Of a stretch of 21,788 nt of DNA, positions 1-8,762 are shown in pieces. Numbering within the stretch: position 1 is the first letter of the stretch; each line of letters begins with the position of its first letter. The position numbers were made by a program, and so were the translations under genes. This DNA is from Oscillospiraceae bacterium (GTDB lineage: Bacteria > Bacillota > Clostridia > UMGS1883). The notes beneath the pieces were generated by a model. That model was not told where the DNA came from. It ran no database searches and saw only the letters and a list, made by a program, of their open reading frames with translations. The stretch is from assembly GCA_022508735.1 (NCBI GenBank), contig JAFLUQ010000025.1, positions 1 to 21,788 on the forward strand. The letters run 5' to 3'.

Positions 1-891
1 CTGGAGCTGGTGGATATGACCGATCTGTTCAAGGACTGCGGCTTTACGGCCTTTGCCTCGGTGGCAAACCAGCCGGGCCATAGCGTGCGCGCGATAAACG
101 CCGCCGGGCTGAGCCAGAAGCTCACCCGCAAGACCCTTGACGGCCTTGTGGACTTCGTCAAGACCTACCGCGCAAAGGGCCTCGCATGGCTCATCGTGGA
201 GGAGAACGAGATCCGCGGCAGTATAGTTAAATTCTTCAGCCCCGAGGAGCTTAAGGCCATTGCCGACCGCGCCGGAGCCAAGCCCGGGGATACTATTCTC
301 CTTGTGGCTGATAAAGACAGCGTTGTATATGCCTCTCTGGGCGCTTTGCGCTGTGAGCTGGCAAGCCGCTACGAGCTTATCGAGCCCGGCAAGTTCAATC
401 TGCTCTGGGTCACCGACTTCCCGCTGTTTGAGTACAGCGAGGAGGAGGCCCGCTATGTGGCTATGCACCACCCCTTCACCTCTCCTAAGGACGAGGACAT
501 CGAACTGCTTGACACCGATCCCGGGGCCGTGCGCGCCAAGGCCTACGACATCGTGCTTAACGGCGTGGAGCTTGGCGGCGGCAGCATACGTATATTTAAC
601 AGCGAGCTTCAGGCCAAGATGTTCGAGAAGCTGGGCTTCACCCCAGAGCAGGCCATGGAGCGCTTCGGCTTTTTGATCAACGCTTTCCGCTACGGAACAC
701 CCCCTCACGGCGGCATGGCCTACGGCCTCGACCGTATGGTGATGCTCATGACCGGCAAGGAGTCTATCCGCGACGTTATGGCCTTCCCCAAGGTGAAGGA
801 CAGCAGCGAGCTTATGGTTGAGTCTCCCGGCGAGGTGGATAAGAAGCAGCTCGACGAGCTTGGAATCGAGATCGCGCTGAAGGAAGAATAA
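1..891 (+). CDS. aspS: Aspartate-tRNA ligase, C-terminal part (5' end outside window)
   Basis: This is the C-terminal 296 codons of a bacterial-type aspartyl-tRNA synthetase, the class II enzyme that charges tRNA-Asp (or tRNA-Asx) in the cytoplasm. The frame is open from base 1, before the first ATG at base 10, so the gene starts upstream of the window. The visible part starts near the junction with the inserted GAD domain (VDMTDLFKDCGF). It continues into the catalytic core with LLWVTDFPLFEY, the HHPFTSP segment, a GGGSIRIFN stretch and class II motif 3 (GLDRMVMLM). The C-terminus ESIRDVMAFPK is typical of the family. The stop is TAA. The next gene starts 30 nt downstream with no terminator between them, so read-through into the ABC cassette is likely. 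The motifs make the identity secure. Confidence 0.96.
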   Translation: MELVDMTDLFKDCGFTAFASVANQPGHSVRAINAAGLSQKLTRKTLDGLVDFVKTYRAKGLAWLIVEENEIRGSIVKFFSPEELKAIADRAGAKPGDTILLVADKDSVVYASLGALRCELASRYELIEPGKFNLLWVTDFPLFEYSEEEARYVAMHHPFTSPKDEDIELLDTDPGAVRAKAYDIVLNGVELGGGSIRIFNSELQAKMFEKLGFTPEQAMERFGFLINAFRYGTPPHGGMAYGLDRMVMLMTGKESIRDVMAFPKVKDSSELMVESPGEVDKKQLDELGIEIALKEE

Positions 892-921
892 AAAAGATAA
901 ATAATAGGGAGGTAATCTCTG

Positions 922-1890
922 TTGATAGAAGTAAAGAATCTGACTAAGCGGTTTGGCAAAAAGATTGCGGTAGACAACCTGTCGTTCACGGTAAAAAGCG
1001 GTGAAATACTGGGCTTTCTCGGGCCTAACGGCGCGGGCAAAAGCACGACCATGAACATCATAACCGGCTACCTCAGCGCCACCGACGGCAGTGTGAAGGT
1101 GAACGGCCACGATATATTGGACGAGCCATATGCCGCAAAAAAGAGCATTGGCTACCTGCCTGAGCAGCCGCCGCTGTATCTTGATATGACAGTGAACGAC
1201 TACCTTAAGTTCGTGTATGAGCTTAAGGACGTTCGCCTTAATAAAAAATACCACATCGACGAGATAAAGAATATTGTTGGCATAGCCGACGTTGGCGGCA
1301 GAAGAATAAAAAACCTGAGTAAGGGCTATCGACAAAGAGTGGGGCTGGCTCAGGCGCTTATCGGCAGCCCTGACGTACTCATATTGGACGAACCCACCGT
1401 GGGCCTCGACCCCAATCAGATAATAGAGATACGCACTGTTATCAGAGAACTTGCCAAGAAACATACCATAATTCTCAGCAGCCACATCCTGCCCGAGGTC
1501 AGCGCGGTCTGCGACCGGGTGCTGATCATTGACAAGGGCAGGATCGCCGCTGAAGACACTCCTGAAAATCTGTCCCGCGGATTGAGCGGCGAGGGCAATG
1601 TTTCCGCGGTCATCGAGGGCGACGAGACCACTGTGCGCGCGGCAATAATGTCCGTTCCCGGGGTTCGCGGAGTGGATTTCATCGATGGCCGGTATAAAAT
1701 TCAGGCCGAGGCTGACCTGCGCCGGGAGATATCAATGGCGGTCAGCGCCGCCGGAGGCACGATCATTGAGATGAAGACCGACGAGATGAGCCTCGAGGAT
1801 ATCTTTATCCGCCTGACGGCGGAAAGCCCGGCTGCTGAGGCCGAAACACCAACGGCAAAGGAGGAGACGGCAAATGAAAGCGATATTTAA
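922..1890 (+). CDS. ABC transporter ATP-binding protein, GldA-like (ABC-2 type)
   Basis: This is the cytoplasmic ATPase of an ABC-2 type transporter, 322 residues. It has Walker A GPNGAGKST at residues 34-42, the Q-loop Gln at 82 (YLPEQPP), a signature-like LSKGYRQR at 132-139, Walker B VLILDEPT with Asp156 and Glu157, and the H-loop His at 188 (SSHILPE). A C-terminal extension from about residue 220 ends in an acidic, Ala/Thr/Glu-rich tail. The start is TTG, chosen because GGGAGG lies about 10 nt upstream and because MIEVKNLTKRFG is the usual start of the family. The gene overlaps the permease gene by 17 nt, which indicates translational coupling. With the next three genes it forms a Gld-type cassette. 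The gliding-motility naming comes from Bacteroidota homologues. No gliding role is implied here, and the substrate is unknown. Confidence 0.93.
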   Translation: MIEVKNLTKRFGKKIAVDNLSFTVKSGEILGFLGPNGAGKSTTMNIITGYLSATDGSVKVNGHDILDEPYAAKKSIGYLPEQPPLYLDMTVNDYLKFVYELKDVRLNKKYHIDEIKNIVGIADVGGRRIKNLSKGYRQRVGLAQALIGSPDVLILDEPTVGLDPNQIIEIRTVIRELAKKHTIILSSHILPEVSAVCDRVLIIDKGRIAAEDTPENLSRGLSGEGNVSAVIEGDETTVRAAIMSVPGVRGVDFIDGRYKIQAEADLRREISMAVSAAGGTIIEMKTDEMSLEDIFIRLTAESPAAEAETPTAKEETANESDI

Positions 1891-2578
1891 GCGTGAGCTT
1901 AAGGCGTATTTCACCTCGCCCATAGGCTGGATATTCATTGGCGTTTTCGCCTTCATCTACGGCTTTTATTTCAATCAGTATGTAATTGAGCTGGGCTTTG
2001 GCGATATAAGCAATCCCCTCGCCAGCGGCCTGCTTATACTGGTGCTGTTGGTGCCGGTCCTCACCATGCGGCTCATAGCGGAGGAGCGGGGAAGCCGCAC
2101 CGACCAGCTGCTTCTGACATCTCCCGTCAGCGTGACGAGCATTGTGTTAGGCAAGCTGTTTGCGGCGCTCTGCGTCTTTCTCTGCGCAGTCGCGACCACC
2201 TTGCCTTACCTGGCGATCATCGCCGTTCACGGCGCGCCCCTTTGGGGAAAGATCCTCGGCACGTATCTGGGATATTTCATGCTGGGTCTTTGTTTTATTT
2301 CCATCGGCATATTTTTCTCGTCAATAACCGAGAGCCAGATAATTGCCCTCGTAGTGTCGCTGGGCGTGCTTTTGATGTTCTTCCTTATGGCGAATGTGCC
2401 CTCAGTGGGCATCGGTGTGCTGGATAAGGCGATAGCCCTTGTGTCCGTGACCGAACACTTTGAGGACTTTGTTATCGGAGTGCTGAAAATTGAGAATATA
2501 TTCTACTATCTGAGTTTCTCGGTATTATTCATTTTTTTGACCATACGCAGTGTAGAGAAGCGCCGCTGGGCTAACTAA
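1874..2578 (+). CDS. ABC-2 type transporter permease, GldF-like
   Basis: This is a 234-residue integral membrane protein with about six hydrophobic segments, near residues 14-31, 45-63, 86-116, 120-145, 153-172 and 206-225. The segment MRLIAEERGSRTDQLLLTSPVS after the second helix is the characteristic cytoplasmic motif of ABC-2 permeases. The protein would pair with the ATPase encoded immediately upstream, probably as a dimer in the cytoplasmic membrane. The start ATG lies inside the 3' end of the ATPase gene. A purine-rich AAAGGAGGAG just upstream serves as the ribosome site and also codes for the end of the ATPase. The family is clear. The exported substrate cannot be read from the sequence. 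Confidence 0.92.
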   Translation: MKAIFKRELKAYFTSPIGWIFIGVFAFIYGFYFNQYVIELGFGDISNPLASGLLILVLLVPVLTMRLIAEERGSRTDQLLLTSPVSVTSIVLGKLFAALCVFLCAVATTLPYLAIIAVHGAPLWGKILGTYLGYFMLGLCFISIGIFFSSITESQIIALVVSLGVLLMFFLMANVPSVGIGVLDKAIALVSVTEHFEDFVIGVLKIENIFYYLSFSVLFIFLTIRSVEKRRWAN

Positions 2579-2594
2579 AAGGGGGACGGGTAAA

Positions 2595-4055
2595 ATGAAA
2601 AAGCTTAACACTCGCCGCCTCAAGTACGGCGCCAATAACACCATACTCATAGTCGGCGCAATTATAGTTTTTGTGCTGCTTAACATCGTGGCTTCGGCCC
2701 TGTCCGAAAAGTTCCCCGCCACCCGTATCGACATGACAGAGAACGGCATGTTTGAGATCGGAACCGCCACCAAGGGCGTGCTGGCCGAGCTGGACGAAAC
2801 AGGCGACGACGTGACGATCTACTACATGAAAAACCAAAGCGATGAATATACCGAGGTAAAGGAGATAGTTCTCAAGTATCTCGGCGCCAGCAAGAACCTG
2901 AAATACGAGGTCGTATACTATATCCGTGACCCGAAGTTTACCGAGCGCTTTGAGGAGGCCGCCGGTCTCAGCGAGGGCAGCCTTATTGTGGAAGATGCCA
3001 CAACAGGCCGCCACCGCATAGTTCGCATGGAGGACATGGTGGACTATACCACCAACAGCTACACTCAGAGCCAGACGCCCTCCAGCCTGATCCTCGAGAG
3101 CCAGCTCACCAACGCTCTGGCCTACTGCATAAGCCGGACTGATACCGTAGTTGGCTTTACGGTAGGTCATCAGGAGGCAAACCCCAACGCTATGGCTCAG
3201 CTGCTTGTAGACGAGAACATAACTCCCATGCAGCAGGATCTTTCCGGCCCCGTGCCCGAAGACGTGAGCCTGCTCATAATAATGTCGCCCACCGTGGACT
3301 TTACCGCTCAGGAGATCGAAAATCTTGACGCATACTTTGACCGCGGCGGCAATGTGCAGATAGCCATTGAACCGACTATTTCTCTTCCGCGCCTTGAGGC
3401 ATATCTGGCCGAGTGGGGAATTACCTTCGACAATAACTATATCATTGAGGGCGACGCGCGCTACAGTGCTGCCCAGTACGGCTTGGATATAATGTACCCC
3501 CAGATATCCTCCAGCGCCAGCGATATGATCTCAGTAGGCAGTCAGGTCATAGGCTCGCTTCTCAGAAGCGTCACTGTTGCCGACGACCCCGGCGGAGTTG
3601 TGACCCACAGCCCCGTATTCTACACTACGCGCAGCGGCATAGCTTATGATGTTGCGAACGCCGAGGACGAGGGCACAGAAGGAGTATATAACCTCTGTGT
3701 GTATCTTGAAAAATCCGTTGGCGAAAGCTATGATCAGACGGCAAAGCTTCTCGTTTCCGGCAGCTCCTCCTTCTGGGGCATAAGCAACTATGAGGAGCTG
3801 AACCAGAGTCTTTTGAATCAGGCATTTCAGGAGTCGCGCTTCGGTAACCGCAGCTTCTTTATCGGCAGCGTATACAGCATGACCGGTCTCACCGGCACCA
3901 AGCTGACCATCACCGGAAAGTCGCTGAACAGCACAAGCATTGTTATCATGACCGATGCGCAGAAGAACATTTACCGCATCCTGTTCTGCTATGCCCTTCC
4001 CGCAATCATAGTTCTGCTGGGACTTGTGATCTGGCTAAGAAGAAGACATCTGTAA
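2595..4055 (+). CDS. GldG-like auxiliary protein of ABC-2 transporter (extracytoplasmic)
   Basis: This is a 486-residue protein anchored at both ends. A positively charged N-terminus is followed by a membrane segment at about residues 15-36, and a C-terminal membrane segment at about 462-480 ends in RRRHL. The large middle region should lie outside the membrane. It contains the pattern of GldG / ABC-transporter auxiliary proteins: FPATRIDMTENGMFEI early, a DVTIYYM strand, and a DVSLLIIMSP...FDRGGNVQIAIEP stretch resembling the glutamine-amidotransferase-like fold reported for this family, without an obvious catalytic triad. A GGGGACGGG Shine-Dalgarno lies in the 16-nt gap after the permease gene. 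Homologues usually sit next to GldA/GldF-type genes, as here. The molecular role is unknown; a substrate-handling or scaffold role is inferred. Confidence 0.88.
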   Translation: MKKLNTRRLKYGANNTILIVGAIIVFVLLNIVASALSEKFPATRIDMTENGMFEIGTATKGVLAELDETGDDVTIYYMKNQSDEYTEVKEIVLKYLGASKNLKYEVVYYIRDPKFTERFEEAAGLSEGSLIVEDATTGRHRIVRMEDMVDYTTNSYTQSQTPSSLILESQLTNALAYCISRTDTVVGFTVGHQEANPNAMAQLLVDENITPMQQDLSGPVPEDVSLLIIMSPTVDFTAQEIENLDAYFDRGGNVQIAIEPTISLPRLEAYLAEWGITFDNNYIIEGDARYSAAQYGLDIMYPQISSSASDMISVGSQVIGSLLRSVTVADDPGGVVTHSPVFYTTRSGIAYDVANAEDEGTEGVYNLCVYLEKSVGESYDQTAKLLVSGSSSFWGISNYEELNQSLLNQAFQESRFGNRSFFIGSVYSMTGLTGTKLTITGKSLNSTSIVIMTDAQKNIYRILFCYALPAIIVLLGLVIWLRRRHL

Positions 4056-4067
4056 GGAGCAATTACA

Positions 4068-5423
4068 ATGTCAAATAAAAAATTTATCATAAATATAATC
4101 ATCGTGGTTGTCGTCATTGGTCTGCTTGCGGGCGCGATATGGTTTTTGTCGCAGCCCGAAGAGAACAATGACGGCCCGGATGTGCCTGTAAGTGAGAATA
4201 TAACCATATATTCCATAAATCCTGCCGACATGATCTCTGCCGACGTAACCAACAAATACGGCAGTTATTCTCTTCATCGCACCGACCGCGGCTGGAGCCT
4301 CGACGGTTTTGATGGCATGGACCTTGACGTGAATATGCTGGATGCTCTGACCAATACATTTTCCAATGTAGCAAGCAGTCAGCTCGTGGACGAAGACCCG
4401 GAAAACACCGGTGACTACGGCCTTTATCAGCCTGAGACCGTCATAACGATTGGCACGTCATCCGGCAGCCGTACGTTTTATATAGGCAACGAGACACCTG
4501 ACGGTAAAAACTACTACTTTAATACCGATGATTCCAAAAGCGTGTATGTCTTAGCCGGCTATGTGGCCGATGTGGCCTTCCTCACTGCCCGCGATTACGT
4601 GAACCTCGGCAGTACCTTTGCAGCTGATGATGTAACAAGAGTGCGGATCGTGCAGAGAAGCGGCAGCGCCCTCACTGTGACAATGGACCCGAACGGAGCC
4701 CGCGACCAGTACGGCCTTATCAGCTACTGGGATATATCCGAGCCTGAGGAGCGCAGCGCCTCCAATTCCGATGTTGTGACCATGCTGACCACGCCCGTGG
4801 CCGAGCTTGAGAGCACGGCTTCGGGAATTTATACCGATACCGCGGAAAACCGCACTATGACCGGCCTTGATAACATTGAATTCACTGTTGAAGTTATGGC
4901 TGATGATAAGGACATAACCTACTATATCAGCCCGGCAGCCGATGAATATCGCTATATCACCCGGGCCGACAGCGGCTATATTCTCCGCGTAGACCGAGAG
5001 GCAGCCGACTTTGCCTACACGCCTATGGAGGCCGTGGCTGAGCGGTATCTTGCTATGATAGATATTGCCGCCGTCAGCTCTGTTGACATGGCATATCGGG
5101 ACGAGACCCTTCACTTCACAGTAATCGACGGTGCGGGAGAAAACGCCGCCTTCTATGTGGGCGACGAGGAGCTGAGTGCCGAGCGCTTCCGTGAATTTTA
5201 CCAGAAGATCGTGGCACTGCCCGTCAGCGGCGTTACCGACGATGAACCTGCCGAGGATATATTTGGCAGCGTAAGCTATAATCTGATCTCCGGCGACCGT
5301 CTTAAGCTGGAGTTCGCGCCCTACAGCGAACGCAGCTACGGCGTTTATATCAACGGACGGCGTCAGTATTCAATGCTGAAAAAGAACGTTGACGACTTAT
5401 TTGATCTTATGAGGGAGTTTTAA
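4068..5423 (+). CDS. DUF4340 domain-containing membrane-anchored protein
   Basis: This is a 451-residue protein with one N-terminal membrane anchor (about residues 5-27, mostly Ile/Val) and a long acidic extracytoplasmic part. The repeated pattern is typical of DUF4340: SLHRTDRGWSLDGFDGMDLD, then a module with TVITIGTSSGSRTFYIGNETPDGKNYYF, followed by a second related half. Such proteins commonly lie next to GldG-like genes, and here only 12 nt separate the two. The ATG is preceded by AAGGAGC. Together with the three upstream genes it gives ATPase, permease, double-anchored auxiliary protein and single-anchored surface protein. No enzyme motif was seen. A structural or substrate-receiving role at the cell surface is inference only. 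Confidence 0.85.
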   Translation: MSNKKFIINIIIVVVVIGLLAGAIWFLSQPEENNDGPDVPVSENITIYSINPADMISADVTNKYGSYSLHRTDRGWSLDGFDGMDLDVNMLDALTNTFSNVASSQLVDEDPENTGDYGLYQPETVITIGTSSGSRTFYIGNETPDGKNYYFNTDDSKSVYVLAGYVADVAFLTARDYVNLGSTFAADDVTRVRIVQRSGSALTVTMDPNGARDQYGLISYWDISEPEERSASNSDVVTMLTTPVAELESTASGIYTDTAENRTMTGLDNIEFTVEVMADDKDITYYISPAADEYRYITRADSGYILRVDREAADFAYTPMEAVAERYLAMIDIAAVSSVDMAYRDETLHFTVIDGAGENAAFYVGDEELSAERFREFYQKIVALPVSGVTDDEPAEDIFGSVSYNLISGDRLKLEFAPYSERSYGVYINGRRQYSMLKKNVDDLFDLMREF

Positions 5424-5428
5424 ATTTT

Positions 5429-6742
5429 ATGGCGGCGAGAATCAAAGCTGTTTATGAAAATTCAATAGCCGCCGAGCTGGGTCTGGAGCCGGGCGACGAG
5501 CTTATCGCCATAAACGGCGAGGAGATACACGACGTTTTGGACTACCGCTACCTCGTGAATGACGAGCTGCTGACGCTGACCGTAAAGACCCGGCAGGGCA
5601 GCGTAGAGGAGGTAGAGCTTGAGAAGGACGCCTATGATGACTTGGGGCTGGAATTCGAGAGCGGCCTCATGGATAAGGCACAGCGCTGTGCAAACGCCTG
5701 CGTGTTCTGCTTTATAGATCAGCTCCCGAAGGGCATGCGCGAGAGCCTGTACTTCAAGGACGACGACACCCGTCTATCCTTCTTTCAGGGGAATTATGTC
5801 ACCCTTACGAACCTGAGTGAGGCGGAGATAGACCGCCTTATCCGTATGCGCGTCAGCCCGATAAATATTTCGGTGCACACCATGAATCCCGAGCTGCGCG
5901 TAAAGATGCTGAAAAATCCCCGGGCGGCAAAGCTGCCCGGGATTATGCGCCGCTTTGCCGACAGCGGCATAGTTATGAACTGCCAGATAGTGCTTTGCCC
6001 CGGCTATAACGACGGTGCGGAGCTGGATTATACTTTGTCTGAGCTATATGCCCTGCGCCGGGGAATAATCAGTGTGTCTGTCGTCCCCATAGGCCTTACG
6101 GCACACCGCAGGGGGCTGGCCGAAATGCAGCCGGTGACGGCGGAAAAGGCCCGGGAGCTGATCGACCGGATAGAAGAGATGCAAAAGATGGCATTGAAGG
6201 AGCTTGGCCGTGGCTTTGTTTATGCTGCCGATGAATTGTACCTTAGGGCAGGGCTGCCAATTCCCGATGGAGATAGCTACGACGGCTACCCTCAGATCGA
6301 GAACGGCGTAGGGCTTATTGCCTCACTTAAGGATGAGTTTGAGGCGGCGCTTAGAATGGCGCCAAGGTCCGTTCCCGTCGGCAAGGTCACTATCGTGACC
6401 GGCGTAGCCGCCGCCGGGCTGATGAAATCCTTTGCCGAGCTTACTATGGAGAAATATCCTGACTTTACCGTAAATGTTGAGGCCATAACCAATAACTTTT
6501 TCGGCCCGCAGATAACCGTTGCCGGGCTGCTCTGCGGCTGCGATATTACGGAGCAGCTACGGGGCAAGGCCCTTGGCGACCGCGTGATAATTTCGCGGGA
6601 TATGCTTCGGGACGGTACCGACGTTCTGCTTGATGATGTTACGGTTCCCCAGCTTGAGGCCGCCCTTGCCGCGCCCATAGTTGCCACAAATAACGATGGC
6701 TTTGAGCTGTTGGAAGCCATTCTTGGAGTTGAAATACAATGA
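5429..6742 (+). CDS. PDZ/radical-SAM DUF512 family iron-sulfur protein
   Basis: This is a 437-residue protein. An N-terminal PDZ-like domain (about residues 1-65, with ENSIAAELGLEPGDELIAING) is followed by a radical-SAM-like core whose cluster-binding cysteines are Cys87, Cys91 and Cys94 (CANACVFC, CX3CX2C). The segments NYVTLTNLSE, INISVHTMNPELR and MNCQIVLCPGYNDG are typical of the family. A C-terminal DUF512 region ends in DGTDVLLDDVTVP. The start ATG is 5 nt after the upstream stop, with GAGGGAG 11 nt before it. The last 4 nt (ATGA) overlap the next gene. The family is widespread in Clostridia and its reaction is not established. Base content and codon use match the neighbours. Confidence 0.92.
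   Translation: MAARIKAVYENSIAAELGLEPGDELIAINGEEIHDVLDYRYLVNDELLTLTVKTRQGSVEEVELEKDAYDDLGLEFESGLMDKAQRCANACVFCFIDQLPKGMRESLYFKDDDTRLSFFQGNYVTLTNLSEAEIDRLIRMRVSPINISVHTMNPELRVKMLKNPRAAKLPGIMRRFADSGIVMNCQIVLCPGYNDGAELDYTLSELYALRRGIISVSVVPIGLTAHRRGLAEMQPVTAEKARELIDRIEEMQKMALKELGRGFVYAADELYLRAGLPIPDGDSYDGYPQIENGVGLIASLKDEFEAALRMAPRSVPVGKVTIVTGVAAAGLMKSFAELTMEKYPDFTVNVEAITNNFFGPQITVAGLLCGCDITEQLRGKALGDRVIISRDMLRDGTDVLLDDVTVPQLEAALAAPIVATNNDGFELLEAILGVEIQ
5919..5941 (+). other. Strong hairpin inside the DUF512 gene
   Basis: CCCGGGCGGC at 5919-5928 pairs with GCTGCCCGGG at 5932-5941 around an AAA loop. This makes ten base pairs, nine Watson-Crick and one G-T. It codes for the NPRAAKLPGI region, and no T-tract follows, so it is not a terminator. 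It may be a by-product of GC-rich codons, or it may slow ribosomes or affect mRNA processing. Confidence 0.5.
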
Positions 6743-7344
6743 TAGAAGCTGAAAAAATCGTCGTCGGCCCCTTAGAGACCAATTGCTATATCATCCGCGG
6801 GGCGGACTGCTGCGTGGTAATTGATCCGGGCGATGACTTTGAAAGAATATACGAAAAAATAAAGGACCAAAGGCTTGCCGCAATATTGCTCACCCACGGC
6901 CACTTCGACCATATGTGCGCCGCGGCGGAGCTTAAGACGGCAACAGGTGCGAAAATTTATATGCACCGCGGCGACAAGTCCATGATAGGCAATCGTGGGC
7001 TGAGCCTTGCGTTCATGGGCAATACCACGCCTACTCCATTTGAGGCAGACGTTTTTGTGGAAAACGGCGATATACTGCGTTTCGGTGAAATCGAAATGGG
7101 TGTTCTGCACACTCCCGGTCATAGCCCGGGCGGAGTCAGCTATGTTCTCGGCATGACGGTGTTCTGCGGCGACCTTATCTTCCGCCGCAGCATAGGCCGC
7201 TTTGACTTCGGCGACTATGATGAGGAAATGGCCTCCATCCGCCGTTTGATGTCATCCTTCCCCGATGAGACCCTGCTTTGCCCCGGTCATGGGGAGCGCA
7301 CAACTATCGGCGAAGAAAAGCTGTATAATCCTTATTTAAGGTGA
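6739..7344 (+). CDS. MBL-fold metallo-hydrolase (glyoxalase II-like)
   Basis: This is a 201-residue protein of the metallo-beta-lactamase fold. The metal-binding pattern is complete: THGHFDH gives His53, His55, Asp57 and His58; HTPGHS gives His128; CGDLIF gives Asp145; and CPGHGE gives His184. This arrangement and length fit the glyoxalase II-like hydrolases that act on thioesters or related substrates in the cytoplasm. The actual substrate is unknown, and hydroxyacylglutathione is unlikely in an anaerobic Clostridium-type cell. The start codon overlaps the preceding stop as ATGA, so translation is probably coupled to the DUF512 gene. HemZ follows within a few nucleotides. Confidence 0.92.
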   Translation: MIEAEKIVVGPLETNCYIIRGADCCVVIDPGDDFERIYEKIKDQRLAAILLTHGHFDHMCAAAELKTATGAKIYMHRGDKSMIGNRGLSLAFMGNTTPTPFEADVFVENGDILRFGEIEMGVLHTPGHSPGGVSYVLGMTVFCGDLIFRRSIGRFDFGDYDEEMASIRRLMSSFPDETLLCPGHGERTTIGEEKLYNPYLR

Positions 7345-7349
7345 TTTCC

Positions 7350-8747
7350 ATGATAACCACTATCGGTCATGACCGTCGGGTGGAGGTCGAGCAGATAATC
7401 CAGCTGTTTTTCGATCTGCATTCCGATTACGAAGCCGTAAGCGAGCTACGCGGCGGCGTGCTGCACTGTGCAGTGACCCGGGGCGATAAAACCGCCCGGG
7501 CCGAATATCCGGTGCCCTCCGGCGCCGACAAGAAGACCTTTGCCGACTGCGTTAAGAAGTCGGTTTTTCTTGCGTGCCGCAAAATTTCCGATATGCCCGC
7601 GCCTTGGGGCATATCCACCGGCATTCGTCCGGCTAAGACCGCCCGCATAATGCTGGACGAAGGTAGCTCTGACGAGGAGATTTTAAAGTTTATGACCGAC
7701 GAATACTGGACGGAGCCTGACCGCGCCGCCCTGAGCCTTGAGGTTGCAAAGCGGGAGAGAACGCTGCTTCAGGGGCTAAGTCCAAAGGCCGTCAGCCTAT
7801 ACATAGGCGTGCCCTTTTGCCCGACCCGCTGCGCCTACTGCTCCTTTGTGTCTCAGGCGCTCAGTCATAATAACAAGTTTATGCTGCCCTATGTGGACGC
7901 CTGTGAAAAAGAAATATACCGAACCGCCGAGCTGGTGGCACAAAAGGGCCGCGTTCCGGTTTCGGTCTACTTTGGCGGAGGCACGCCCACAGCCCTGCCT
8001 CCCGAGCAGCTTCGGCGGCTGATTATGGCGGTGAAGTCCGCCTTTGATATGTCCGCCGTGCTTGAGTTCACTGTTGAGGCAGGCCGACCTGATACCTTCA
8101 CCCCCGAAATGACCGATATGCTGGCCAAAAGCGGCGTCACCCGCATAAGCATTAATCCCCAGACCATGCATCAGTGCACTCTTGACGCCATAGGCCGCCG
8201 CCACAGTGCTGAAGACGTTGTCCGCGCCTTTGAGCTGGCGCGCGGAAGCGGCATAAGCTCCATAAACGCCGACCTGATAGTGGGTCTGCCCGGCGAAACG
8301 CCGGATATGGTGAGAGAGACTTTAGAGAAGATACTCGCTCTGCGGCCCGAGGCCGTTACCGTACACACCATGTATATGAAGCGCGCCGCCCGACTGAAGA
8401 CTGACTTCGAGAAGTACCGCTTTGCCACCGATGTAAACGAGATGATGGCCATGTGCCGCGAGTACATGAAGAACTACGGCGCAAACCCCTACTATATGTA
8501 TAAGCAGAAGAACACCCTCGGTAATCTGGAAAACGTGGGCTTTGCCCTGCCCGGTCACGAGTGCCTTTACAATATATACATTATGGAAGAAATTCACACT
8601 ATTGTCGCTATGGGCGCGGGAGCCTCCTCCAAGACAGTACGGGGCGACCGCATTGAGCGCTTCTTTAACCCCAAGGAGGCAGGCGACTATGTGAATCGCC
8701 TTGACGAGGTGCTGAGAAGAAAAGAGTTAATGTCAGAGCAACTATAA
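7350..8747 (+). CDS. hemZ: Oxygen-independent coproporphyrinogen dehydrogenase-like radical SAM protein HemZ
   Basis: This is a 465-residue radical SAM protein of the HemN/HemW/HemZ group. The cluster motif is CPTRCAYC (Cys157, Cys161, Cys164), followed by YFGGGTPTALP, EFTVEAGRPD, ISINPQTM and NADLIVGLPGET. The long N-terminal region before the cluster and the C-terminal VGFALPGHECLYNIYIMEEIHTIVAMGAGASSK match HemZ rather than HemW. I chose ATG at 7350 because AAGGTGA lies 5 nt upstream. A GTG at 7341 overlapping the previous stop is possible and would add three residues. The family name implies conversion of coproporphyrinogen III to protoporphyrinogen. No other haem genes are in the window, so the true role here is uncertain. 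Confidence 0.9.
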   Translation: MITTIGHDRRVEVEQIIQLFFDLHSDYEAVSELRGGVLHCAVTRGDKTARAEYPVPSGADKKTFADCVKKSVFLACRKISDMPAPWGISTGIRPAKTARIMLDEGSSDEEILKFMTDEYWTEPDRAALSLEVAKRERTLLQGLSPKAVSLYIGVPFCPTRCAYCSFVSQALSHNNKFMLPYVDACEKEIYRTAELVAQKGRVPVSVYFGGGTPTALPPEQLRRLIMAVKSAFDMSAVLEFTVEAGRPDTFTPEMTDMLAKSGVTRISINPQTMHQCTLDAIGRRHSAEDVVRAFELARGSGISSINADLIVGLPGETPDMVRETLEKILALRPEAVTVHTMYMKRAARLKTDFEKYRFATDVNEMMAMCREYMKNYGANPYYMYKQKNTLGNLENVGFALPGHECLYNIYIMEEIHTIVAMGAGASSKTVRGDRIERFFNPKEAGDYVNRLDEVLRRKELMSEQL

Positions 8748-8762
8748 AGGAGAAGATAAAAG

